This document shows, piece after piece, positions 24,952 through 32,600 of a stretch of 39,032 nt of DNA; the stretch's first letter is position 1, and each line of letters starts with the position of its first letter. Source of the DNA: Chloroflexota bacterium (lineage in GTDB: Bacteria; Chloroflexota; Dehalococcoidia; UBA2247; RBG-13-53-26); assembly GCA_016876035.1 (NCBI GenBank), contig VGOE01000019.1, positions 1 through 39,032 of the forward strand. Reading direction: 5' to 3'. The notes under the pieces were generated by a model. It made no database searches. It was given only the letters and a program-made list of their open reading frames with translations, and had not been told where the DNA came from. The translations under genes and the position numbers were made by a program.

Positions 24952-27180
24952 ATGGTTGTCAACGACAAGACTCTGGCTGGTGAGGAACAGATAATCTACA
25001 CTGGCTGCAATCAGCACTGCGGCGGAAGCTGCTTGCTGCGAGTGCACGTGAAGGATGGGGTTATCACCCGGATCGAGACAGATGACGGAGAAGAGCCACA
25101 GGTCAGGGCCTGCATGAAAGGCCGTGCCCAGCGTCAACGGGTGTATGCCCCCGACCGCATCACCCATCCCCTTAAGCGCGTGGGGGAAAGAGGGGACGGA
25201 AAATTCGAGCGGATATCCTGGGACGAGGCTCTGGAGACCGTGGCCGGGGACATCAGGCGAATTCGGGATACCTACGGACCGGCCTCGATTCTGTTTCTTG
25301 TCTCCGCGGGTGACATTTGCTCCATCAATATGGGCATGCCTATCTATCGGTGCCTTTGCATGGCCGGAGGCTGTTCCCTTACCTGGGCCATCTGGTCCTT
25401 CTGGGGAGCCATTGCCGCGGAGCACGTCACCTTTGGCCGCACCTTCAGGCAGAACACCCGGAACGACATCCTCAACTCCAAGTATATCATCCTGTGGGGC
25501 CTCAATCCGTCAAACTCAGTGCATGACAACAACTTCTGCTGGTATCTAGCCCAGGCCAGGGACGCCGGCATCAAGATCGTGGCCATCGATCCCCGGTATA
25601 CGGATACCGCCGCCAACTTTGCCGACGAATGGATACCCATTATCCCTGGCACCGATACGGCCATGCTTATGGCCATGGCCTACGTCATCATTACCGAGAA
25701 CCTGCACGACCAGCAGTTCCTCAACAAATACACGATCGGGTTTGGCAAATTCAAGGACTATGTGCTGGGCATCGAGGATAGCATCCCCAAGACCCCGGAG
25801 TGGGCCGAGCCTATTACCAGCGTCCCAGCGGCCACCATAGCGCGGCTGGCCAGAGAGTACGCCACTGCCAAGCCGGCATGCCTCTTGGCCGGGATTGTGC
25901 CGGGGCGGACTGCCTACGGTGAGCAGTATCACCGCGCCACTCACACCCTCTGCGCCATGACCGGGAACACGGGCAAACACGGCGGAGGGGCGGGTGACAT
26001 CGTTCATACCGGAATGCCGGTAGCGTCTCTCTACGGAGGGGTGCTTCACCATATACCCAATCCGGTGGAGGGTGATAGGCCTCCCGCGGAGCACTACTTC
26101 CCACCAAAGATCAATTATATCCTGCAAGGCCCTCGAGGCAGCGTAAACCTTCACGAAGTAGCCGACGCCATTCTTGAAGGCAAGTCCGGGGGCTATCCGG
26201 CGGACTACAAGATGGCCATAACCTGCAACACCAACTACCTCAACCAGGATGCTAACATCAACAAGACGGTGCGGGCTTTCAAGGCCTTGGAGTCCGTAGT
26301 CGTGCTGGAGCAGTTCATCAGCCCCACGGCCCGCTACGCCGACATCGTCCTTCCTACCACCACCTTCTTGGAAAGGGACGATTTCACCCAGGGATCGGAC
26401 CAGCCTTACTTCGTCTTCCAGCGTAAGTGCATCGAGCCGATAGGGGAATGCAAGCCTCATTACTTCATAGCCGCTGAGTTGGCCAAGAAATTGGGGATCG
26501 ACAATTTCGATACCGTGACGTATGGGGAGCGCATAGAGCAAATGCCGAAGAAGAACACCCTACGCTTCCCCCTCACGCTGGAGATGTTCCGCGAGAAGGG
26601 CGTTATGAAGGTCCCGCTCCCCGAGCCCTGGGTGCGTTTCAAGGAAGAGATAGAAGACCCGGAAAAGCACCCCTTCCCCACGCCTTCGGGAAAGATCGAA
26701 ATCTATAGCGAGCGGCTGGCCGAACTGAATGACCCCCTCATCCCCCCTATCCCCAAGTGGATCGAGCCCTGGGAGAGCCGGAATGACCCCCTGACCAAGA
26801 AGTACCCTCTGCAACTGATCAGCACTCACCCCAAGCGGCGTGCTCATACCCAAATGGAGACCATACCCTGGCTCAGGGAACTGGTCCCGCAAGAAGCACT
26901 GATGAACACCATCGACGCCAAGGCAAGGGGAATCCGTACCGGCGACCGCGTCCGCGTCTTCAACGAACGGGGACAAATGATTATCCCAGCACGGGTCAGT
27001 CAAAGGATCATGCCCGGGGTGGTCGATATTCCCGAGGGAGCGTGGTATGCCCCGGATGAGAATGGGGTGGACCGGGGTGGCAATCCGAACGTCCTGACGA
27101 AAGACAAACCCTCGCCTTTGGGAGCGTTTACCGCTTCCAGCAATGCTCTGGTTCAGATTGAGAAGGCGCAGGAGGACTAG
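24952..27180 (+). CDS. Molybdopterin oxidoreductase catalytic subunit 2 (MopB2, DMSO-reductase family)
   Basis: This 742-residue tandem paralogue of MopB1 has a standard Cys4 Fe-S site: C19, C23, C27 and C54. The Mo/W ligand by alignment with DmsA is S149 (AIWSFWGA). Shared blocks with MopB1 include AIDPRYTDTAANFADEW, PIIPGTD, REYATAKPA, PGRTAYGEQYHRA, HPFPTPSGKIEIYS and a C-terminal GVVDIPEGAWY. There is no Tat signal or twin arginine at the N-terminus. GAAGGAGG lies six bases before the ATG at 24952. The electron-transfer gene starts three bases after its stop, so those two proteins are almost surely partners. MopB1 may share the same partner or form a heterodimer. DMSO-reductase, acetylene-hydratase and transhydroxylase relatives all share this fold, so the reaction is open. 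Confidence 0.93.
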   Translation: MVVNDKTLAGEEQIIYTGCNQHCGGSCLLRVHVKDGVITRIETDDGEEPQVRACMKGRAQRQRVYAPDRITHPLKRVGERGDGKFERISWDEALETVAGDIRRIRDTYGPASILFLVSAGDICSINMGMPIYRCLCMAGGCSLTWAIWSFWGAIAAEHVTFGRTFRQNTRNDILNSKYIILWGLNPSNSVHDNNFCWYLAQARDAGIKIVAIDPRYTDTAANFADEWIPIIPGTDTAMLMAMAYVIITENLHDQQFLNKYTIGFGKFKDYVLGIEDSIPKTPEWAEPITSVPAATIARLAREYATAKPACLLAGIVPGRTAYGEQYHRATHTLCAMTGNTGKHGGGAGDIVHTGMPVASLYGGVLHHIPNPVEGDRPPAEHYFPPKINYILQGPRGSVNLHEVADAILEGKSGGYPADYKMAITCNTNYLNQDANINKTVRAFKALESVVVLEQFISPTARYADIVLPTTTFLERDDFTQGSDQPYFVFQRKCIEPIGECKPHYFIAAELAKKLGIDNFDTVTYGERIEQMPKKNTLRFPLTLEMFREKGVMKVPLPEPWVRFKEEIEDPEKHPFPTPSGKIEIYSERLAELNDPLIPPIPKWIEPWESRNDPLTKKYPLQLISTHPKRRAHTQMETIPWLRELVPQEALMNTIDAKARGIRTGDRVRVFNERGQMIIPARVSQRIMPGVVDIPEGAWYAPDENGVDRGGNPNVLTKDKPSPLGAFTASSNALVQIEKAQED

Positions 27181-27183
27181 ACA

Positions 27184-29202
27184 ATGCAGCAGATAGGATT
27201 TTTCTACGACCAAACACGATGCATGGAATGTTTTGCTTGCTGCGTTGCCTGCAAGGACTGGCACGACATACCGGCGGGCCCTGCCCACTGGAAGCGGATC
27301 ATCGCTATCGAGGAGGGTAAGTGGCCTCATCTGTCGCTGGCACACCTAGCCATCAACTGCTTCCACTGCGCGGAGCCAGTCTGCATGGACGTCTGCCCTG
27401 CCAAGGCCATCACCAAGAGGGAAGAAGACGGGGTGATGGTCGTGGATCGAAATAAGTGCCAGGACGAATCCCACTGCGGCGTCATGACCATCGAGTCCTT
27501 GGCCCTCTTCGCCGGTGCTGAAATTCAGGCACCCTGCAAACTCGCCTGCCCGGCCCACCTCGATGTCCAGGGATACGTTGCCCTCATAGCCAATGGGAGA
27601 TATAAAGAGGCCCTTGATCTGATCAGGGAGAAAATGCCCCTTCCCTCTGTCTGCGGACGGGTGTGCAAAGCTCCCTGTGAAACGGACTGCCAGAGGCAGA
27701 AATTGGATGAGCCTGTGGCTATCTCTGCCCTCAAGCGCTTCGTCACCGACTTTGCGCCCTATGAGGTTCCCCAACCCATTCCCCACACCAAGGCAGAGAA
27801 AATCGCCATCATCGGCTCAGGCCCGGCGGGGCTGTCCGCAGCCTATGACCTGGTCAGGATGGGTTATGGCGTCACGGTCTTCGAAGCCCTGCCTGTGGCC
27901 GGCGGGATGCTGGCTGCAGGCGTCCCCCAGTATCGCCTGCCTAAGGAAGTGCTACAGAGAGACATCGACTATATCAGGGGCCTGGGCGTGGAGATCAAAC
28001 TGAACACGCCCGTCGGTCACGGCCTGAGCCTTGGCGATCTGAGGCAGCAGGGCTACAACGCCGTCTTCATAGCTACCGGTGCGCATAAGGGCCAGACGCT
28101 ACCCGTACCCGGCGCCGACCTGGATGGCGTGCTCGTGGGCACTTCGTTTCTCAGAGACGTTAATCTGGGCAGGAAGGTGAGGGTCGGCCAGAGAGTTCTG
28201 GTGGTTGGCGGTGGCCACGTGGCCGTTGATTGTGCCCGCAGCGCCTGGCGGCTGGGGGCGCGTGATGTCCAGATGGCCTGCTTGGAGTGCCGTGAGGAAA
28301 TGCCTGCCACTGGCCCCGAACTTGAGGCCACGGCTGAAGAAGGGATTGTCATTCATCCTTCGGTCACCGTCACGAAGGTGCTGGGCAACCAGGGCAAGGT
28401 GGCTGGTGTTGAGTGTCTCAGCCTGAGCCACATGGAGTTCGATGACGAGGGCCAGTTGCGTATGGACGTCATCCCGGGCACCGAGCATACCCTGGCAACG
28501 GACACGGTCATTTGGGCTATTGGTCAGGCACCCGATTTGAGCTTTCTGGGCGGGACTGACATAGAAGTCTCGAAGCGTGGTGCTATCATCGTGGATCCTG
28601 ACACGTTTGAGACCAACATTGAGGGTGTCTTCGCCGGTGGGGACGTTATCGGAGGCCAGGAAGCCAGTGTCATTCATTGCATCGCCGCCGGCCAGAAAGC
28701 AGCAGTGCATATCGACCGCTGTCTCAAGGGAGAGGTAATCAAGGATAGTCGTCGCCCACGATCAGTGAATGCCTCGGATATCGAGGTATCCATTCCGTCG
28801 AGTGTGAGGAAGGCGAAGCAGCGCAAAATGCGCCAGTTTCCAGTGGCCAAGAGGTCTGGCAGTTTCCACGAAACCGCCCTCGGTTTCAGCCAAGCCCAAG
28901 CCATAGCCGAAGCCCAGCGGTGCCTCCGCTGCGCGGGACGGCTTTGTCAGGAGGTCTGCCCCTATGAAGCTCCTCAATTTGGAGCCGAGGATCGGGCCAA
29001 GATGCAGATGTGCGACTTCTGCCTGGACAAACTAACACTGAACGAGAAGCCTATCTGTGTGGCTGCCTGCCCGGTGAGAGCGCTGGATGCCGGCCCTCTC
29101 CAAGAACTCAAGGCAAAGTATGCTGCTAAGGAAGAGGCCAGACATTTCAGAAGATCGAGAATAGCTCCTTCAGTCGTGTTCAAGCCCAAGTTGAAGGGAT
29201 AG
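27184..29202 (+). CDS. DmsB-type ferredoxin subunit with an inserted GltD-like FAD/NAD(P) module
   Basis: This 672-residue protein has a nested architecture. Residues 1-92 are the first half of a DmsB-like four-cluster subunit: C13, C16, C19, C23; C59, C62, C67, C71; then VVDRNKC. Residues about 112-580 are a GltD/DPYD-N-like module with its own Cys set (C118, C122, C157, C161, C165, C169), FAD motif GSGPAG (211-216), NAD(P) motif GGGHVA (342-347) and a second FAD motif GVFAGGD (481-487). Residues 580-672 resume DmsB: C580, C583, C588, C592 (CPYEAPQF) and C610, C613, C625, C629 (CPVRALDAGPLQELKAKY). It should pass electrons between NAD(P)H and MopB2 in the cytoplasm. AGGAGG ends the upstream gene just before the ATG at 27184. 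Domain identity is firm. The direction of electron flow is not known. Confidence 0.92.
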   Translation: MQQIGFFYDQTRCMECFACCVACKDWHDIPAGPAHWKRIIAIEEGKWPHLSLAHLAINCFHCAEPVCMDVCPAKAITKREEDGVMVVDRNKCQDESHCGVMTIESLALFAGAEIQAPCKLACPAHLDVQGYVALIANGRYKEALDLIREKMPLPSVCGRVCKAPCETDCQRQKLDEPVAISALKRFVTDFAPYEVPQPIPHTKAEKIAIIGSGPAGLSAAYDLVRMGYGVTVFEALPVAGGMLAAGVPQYRLPKEVLQRDIDYIRGLGVEIKLNTPVGHGLSLGDLRQQGYNAVFIATGAHKGQTLPVPGADLDGVLVGTSFLRDVNLGRKVRVGQRVLVVGGGHVAVDCARSAWRLGARDVQMACLECREEMPATGPELEATAEEGIVIHPSVTVTKVLGNQGKVAGVECLSLSHMEFDDEGQLRMDVIPGTEHTLATDTVIWAIGQAPDLSFLGGTDIEVSKRGAIIVDPDTFETNIEGVFAGGDVIGGQEASVIHCIAAGQKAAVHIDRCLKGEVIKDSRRPRSVNASDIEVSIPSSVRKAKQRKMRQFPVAKRSGSFHETALGFSQAQAIAEAQRCLRCAGRLCQEVCPYEAPQFGAEDRAKMQMCDFCLDKLTLNEKPICVAACPVRALDAGPLQELKAKYAAKEEARHFRRSRIAPSVVFKPKLKG

Positions 29203-29323
29203 CCGCGGCTCGATCCAGGAGCTTGGATGAGTCTTCAGATGCATTTGGTGATGCGGATGGTGGATGCGCCGTCTCCTGGTGCTTAGTTGCAGAAATGAGA
29301 GTCACCCTGCTTCATGAAGTGAG

Positions 29324-29352
29324 ACCCTGATCCGCCTGCAGCGGATCAGGGT
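29324..29352. repeat. Perfect 12-bp palindromic hairpin after the molybdopterin operon
   Basis: ACCCTGATCCGC (29324-29335), loop CTGCA, GCGGATCAGGGT (29341-29352). An outer GTCACCCTG/CAGGGTGAC pairing is also possible. It has no T-run but lies about 120 bases after the operon's last stop and could stall or protect the 3' end. The 290-base gap 29203-29492 has no gene. Confidence 0.75.
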
Positions 29353-29368
29353 GACAGCGTCCATACAG

Positions 29369-29397
29369 GTCATTCTGAGCGGAGCGAACAATCTCAG
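29369..29397. repeat. GTCATTCTGAGCG-type short repeat, copy B
   Basis: GTCATTCTGAGCGGAGCGAA followed by CAATCTCAG matches 21007-21036 and 37979-38005 with small changes. Confidence 0.7.
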
Positions 29398-29492
29398 TTG
29401 TTACGCAGAACTGTGCAACTAGGTATTGATCCTGACAGAGAGGCCAGGACTTCGCTACGGACATTCGGGGCCGGGGCAGAAACGAGAACCAT

Positions 29493-29771
29493 ATGTTGAA
29501 ACCCGACGACCTCTGCCTCTGTTGCGGGACTATACCGGGGGCGAGCTTCAAAGAGTTGGTTGAAGCTGGCGCTGCCGGGGGATTCCACTCCATATCTATT
29601 CGGGCGCACCACTACGAGAATGCCCGTGCTGCAGGACTCAGCGACCGGGACATGCGTCTGATGTTGGAAGATCACGGTTTAGTAATTACAGAACTGGACC
29701 CTCTGCTCCAGGCGCGGTTGGAGCGGATGCTCCAACCTACCCCGAGTTTTCGGACAGTCTATCAGAGCTAG
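29493..29771 (+). pseudogene. Truncated sugar-phosphate isomerase/epimerase-like (TIM barrel) fragment
   Basis: The 92-residue frame begins MLKPDDLCLCCGTIPGASF and continues ELVEAGAAGGFHSISIRAHH, then GLSDRDMRLMLEDHGLVITE. As I know the family, this is the first beta-alpha unit or two of an AP-endonuclease-2-like TIM-barrel isomerase, which is normally about 270-290 residues. Similarity stops after LDPLL. The remaining residues are encoded by a perfect hairpin (GGTTGGAGC/GCTCCAACC, 29716-29737) and unrelated sequence, with the PAP2 gene starting five bases after the stop. I read it as a 3'-truncated remnant created by a repeat or rearrangement. A genuine small protein is possible but less likely. 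The ribosome-binding site is weak. Confidence 0.65.
29716..29737. repeat. Perfect 9-bp hairpin at the end of the isomerase fragment
   Basis: GGTTGGAGC (29716-29724), loop GGAT, GCTCCAACC (29729-29737). It resembles the hairpin at 17187-17208 in size and sits where the isomerase homology ends. Confidence 0.7.
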
Positions 29772-29775
29772 TATA

Positions 29776-30489
29776 ATGGCTATGGAAGCGATGTCGATAA
29801 AACAGAAGTGCGGATTTGGCCTCCTGCTCGCGACTCTGGCTCTCCTTACCTATGGGGCACTCACCACAGACCGATTTAGCTGGGATTTGACCCTAACTCG
29901 GTGGATTCAGTCGGTGGACGTCGGGCCCATTGCCAACCTCAACAATCGGATGGGTGTTATGGGAGTAAGTGGGGTGGTAGGTGTAGCAGTGATCGCGTGG
30001 CTGTGGCTCAGAGGCTGGCGCGCTGAGGCTGCTTTCGTGGCCCTTGTGGGGGTGGCTGACCTTTTGAACCCGCTCCTGCGTTATCTCATAGGCCGCCCCA
30101 GACCTACTCCTGACCTGGTAGATGTTTACAGGGAAGTGGAGCCCTTTAGCTTTCCCAGCGGTACAGCGATGCACGTCATCATGTTCTGCGGAATGCTGGT
30201 CTATCTGTCTGGCTACGTTCTCAAACCAGGACGCTTACGTACTGCCGTACGGGTACTCCTGATTGCCTATGTCCCCCTGATGGGCGTGTGGGTGATTGAA
30301 CGTGGCTGCCATTGGCCCAGCGATGTTCTTGGTGGCTATGTATATGGTGCCTTCTTCCTGGTGATTCTTATCTGGGGCTATCGGAAATACGTGGCCTGGC
30401 GACGCCGCTATCCCAGGAACTATGTACCTCGGGAGAAGCTCCCCGCTCTGATACAGCCTCTAGCCTGGGTGGTGAGAGTTATAACATGA
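29776..30489 (+). CDS. PAP2-family membrane phosphatase
   Basis: This 237-residue integral membrane protein is of the phosphatidic-acid-phosphatase 2/undecaprenyl-diphosphatase type. It has about five hydrophobic helices. The phosphatase signature is split as usual: LRYLIGRPRP (motif 1, with Arg where many have Lys), PFSFPSGTAMH (motif 2, PSG..H) and ERGCHWPSDVLGG (motif 3, with Glu before the usual Arg). The active-site His residues are present. The tail is strongly basic (KYVAWRRRYPRNY), placing the C-terminus in the cytoplasm. The start at 29776 lacks a good ribosome-binding site. A TATAAT spans it, so the ATG at 29791 may be the true start. It probably dephosphorylates an isoprenyl or lipid phosphate. 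Confidence 0.88.
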   Translation: MAMEAMSIKQKCGFGLLLATLALLTYGALTTDRFSWDLTLTRWIQSVDVGPIANLNNRMGVMGVSGVVGVAVIAWLWLRGWRAEAAFVALVGVADLLNPLLRYLIGRPRPTPDLVDVYREVEPFSFPSGTAMHVIMFCGMLVYLSGYVLKPGRLRTAVRVLLIAYVPLMGVWVIERGCHWPSDVLGGYVYGAFFLVILIWGYRKYVAWRRRYPRNYVPREKLPALIQPLAWVVRVIT

Positions 30490-30532
30490 AGCGACTATGG
30501 TATTCATGCTGGCTGCACCTGAGTGCTGTTGC

Positions 30533-32335
30533 TTAAGTACAGGTTTCTTCCTGCGCCTGGGCAGCCCTTTGCGTTAAGCGCAGGCCACGGGATATCATCG
30601 CTCTGAAGCCCCTTGCCAGGCTGGCCAATTCATATTGCAGGGAGGCGACAATATCTACCATCTTGATGCAGAGGTGCTCCAGGCGGGAGTCCTTTCCACC
30701 AAACAGCGGGAAATGGGAGCCCACCTTGGCTGCCTGGCAACGCAATAGAAATACGGATAGTTTGGGGCTGGTGTAGAACATCTGTGCCCAGTAAGCAAAG
30801 GCCCCTACTTTGGGCAGAGCTCCTACCAATAAGGCACAACCATAGGAGATACCTTTGCCCCTGTTTTTTATCATTCGAAGTAGAGTATAAGCGGTTCTCA
30901 ATGCGGGAGTGATAAGAATAACCGCCAATGCTTCGGTGGCACCCAGATATACCGCCAGCCAAATAAGAACACCTTCTCCTATTATTGGGGGCGCAAGCAA
31001 CTCTAAACCCAGATGGGCCATAAAACCCTTAGTATATTCCACTGCAGCCGGCAGTTGCAGGTCTTGCCTGAGTTCCTTCGCCTCCGACTCAGTCAGCCGG
31101 CCGGACTTCTGCCAGTTGTCGATGTTCTGGTTTACATACGAACCGGCAATCTCTCGCAGGTAGTCCTCACGGAAGAAGGCGCTGTAACCTAGGCGCAGCG
31201 ACCAGGCCACGTATCCGATCCCACGCAGAGTGAGGTTCTTAAGCCAAAGAGCGATGCTGCTGAGGCCAGAGTATATGCCTCTGGCGAGATTCCATCCTAA
31301 GTAACCGGTGAAGCGCAGGTCTGAGGCATGAAGCTGCTGGGCCTTTGCGGAGGATATCCGGCCTTGTCTCTGCCAGGAGTCAATGAACCCCAGCTTTATG
31401 CTCTGCCTCAGTTGTGTATCGGTCAGCAGGCGATACCTGTGGCTGAATACGGCGGGCTCACTTTCCTTCCAGGCTTTGGTATGCTGCTCTAGCTGCTCCA
31501 CATAATAATACAGCCTCGCCACACGCGCCTTGCCTAAGCTGGCCAGCAATTCTGCCTGGTTGTTTTGCAGATAGCTACGTAACCTGGCGAAATCTACATC
31601 ATCAAAGAGAGGCACCGCGCCACACCTGATCGCCCGCCAGAGATACCGGGGCAGCGTCAGTGCCGGCAAGCCGGACTCAACATCCACCAATATCCACCGG
31701 TCATCCCCATCCTTAAGTAAATTGCTGGTCGGCACGGAAAGGGCTTTATCCACCTGCCACTGTGAACCGATGAAACCCGCTTGCTGGAACTTGTCCTTGA
31801 GCACATCCAGCCATGTGGCGACCTCCTCAATCTCCCAGACCGAGCCCCGCGCCTTCTCAAATTCGGCTCCAGTAGCCATTTTGAGTAGACACCGCGGATA
31901 GTTATGCCACAGATGGCGAAAAGTGTGGAGATTCACCTGGCCAGGGATTGGTCCCCGCCCCTGCACATGTTCGGTGCCCAATATATATGCTTTAGCAGTT
32001 CCGTCCCAGCGAGAGTAACAGGCATCGGCCACCAGCGGCCTGCCAAACCAGAACTCACCCAGCTCGTGCAGCACCTTCCTGCGGAATAGGGCAGCGCGGA
32101 TAGCGCTTTCTTTGGCTCCATAGGGGGGTGGGGCTTGAAAACAAGCTCCATACATCAGGCCCCGACCCAGTTGGGACAGGCTCTGCTTTGTATGGAACAC
32201 CTTTTCGGCGTAGAGCTTGCCTGTCCTGGCATCCCTCACCAGATATACTTCAGCCGCTCTCCCATTACCCAGCCAGTCCAGGGTTTCTAGCGCCAGTTCG
32301 CTCTTCGAGCCATCCGCATAAGTTACTTCAGGTAT
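30533..32335 (-). CDS. Kinase-like protein with C-terminal membrane segments; start codon unclear
   Basis: The frame stays open from 32335 to 30533, about 600 codons. The N-terminus looks like a kinase N-lobe: LDWLGNGRAAEVYLVRD (Gly-rich loop), then TGKLYAEKVF with the strand-3 Lys. Later, QVDKALSVPTSNLLKDGDD and WILVDVESG resemble a degenerate catalytic loop and metal-binding Asp. Around residue 455-500 (GEGVLIWLAVYLGATEALAV) two membrane helices are likely. The first normal start, GTG at 32239, has no ribosome-binding site and cuts the Gly-rich loop. At 32335 an ATA codon sits six bases after GGGGG, just where an ATG would fit. I place the start there, with doubt. The function is not known. 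It may be a lipid-linked or atypical protein kinase, or a pseudokinase. Confidence 0.6.
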   Translation of the reverse strand: MPEVTYADGSKSELALETLDWLGNGRAAEVYLVRDARTGKLYAEKVFHTKQSLSQLGRGLMYGACFQAPPPYGAKESAIRAALFRRKVLHELGEFWFGRPLVADACYSRWDGTAKAYILGTEHVQGRGPIPGQVNLHTFRHLWHNYPRCLLKMATGAEFEKARGSVWEIEEVATWLDVLKDKFQQAGFIGSQWQVDKALSVPTSNLLKDGDDRWILVDVESGLPALTLPRYLWRAIRCGAVPLFDDVDFARLRSYLQNNQAELLASLGKARVARLYYYVEQLEQHTKAWKESEPAVFSHRYRLLTDTQLRQSIKLGFIDSWQRQGRISSAKAQQLHASDLRFTGYLGWNLARGIYSGLSSIALWLKNLTLRGIGYVAWSLRLGYSAFFREDYLREIAGSYVNQNIDNWQKSGRLTESEAKELRQDLQLPAAVEYTKGFMAHLGLELLAPPIIGEGVLIWLAVYLGATEALAVILITPALRTAYTLLRMIKNRGKGISYGCALLVGALPKVGAFAYWAQMFYTSPKLSVFLLRCQAAKVGSHFPLFGGKDSRLEHLCIKMVDIVASLQYELASLARGFRAMISRGLRLTQRAAQAQEETCT

Positions 32336-32382
32336 GGCAACCCCCTGAATTGCTACCGGCCCAAGAAGGATCTCTATACTCT

Positions 32383-32411
32383 AGCCTATAAAGAACAGCC
32401 ACAATTGTCAA
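32383..32411 (-). promoter_or_regulatory. Candidate promoter of the kinase-like gene
   Basis: On the minus strand TTGACA (32411-32406) is followed after 17 bases by TAGGCT (32388-32383), or after 15 by TATAGG. The -35 lies within the palindrome CAATTG-t-CAATTG. Transcription would start about 40 bases before the ATA codon at 32335, consistent with a start near there rather than at 32239. The rest of the gap 32412-32600 shows no gene. Confidence 0.4.
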
Positions 32412-32600
32412 TTGCTTCGCATCGCTTCAAAATCAGTGATTGGTGAGTTGGTGCGGCTACGAAAGGTATGGATTTTAGGTTAGAGCGGGCAAGAGGAATA
32501 GGACACTAAGGAGATGATAACGGGAAAGAGGTGTCTAAACCGGCGTCCCCTTCCCCCGATTATCTTCGAATCCTCTGCAGTTTGTCTCTAATCCTGGTCG

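Noticed and set aside
21630-27180. Selenocysteine or Cys as the Mo/W ligand in the MopB proteins
   Set aside because: No in-frame TGA is seen in either gene, and alignment with DmsA places Ser at the ligand position in both (S150 and S149).
29324-29352. Rho-independent terminator of the molybdopterin operon
   Set aside because: The hairpin is perfect but is not followed by a T-run and is part of a repeat family, so it is listed as a repeat.
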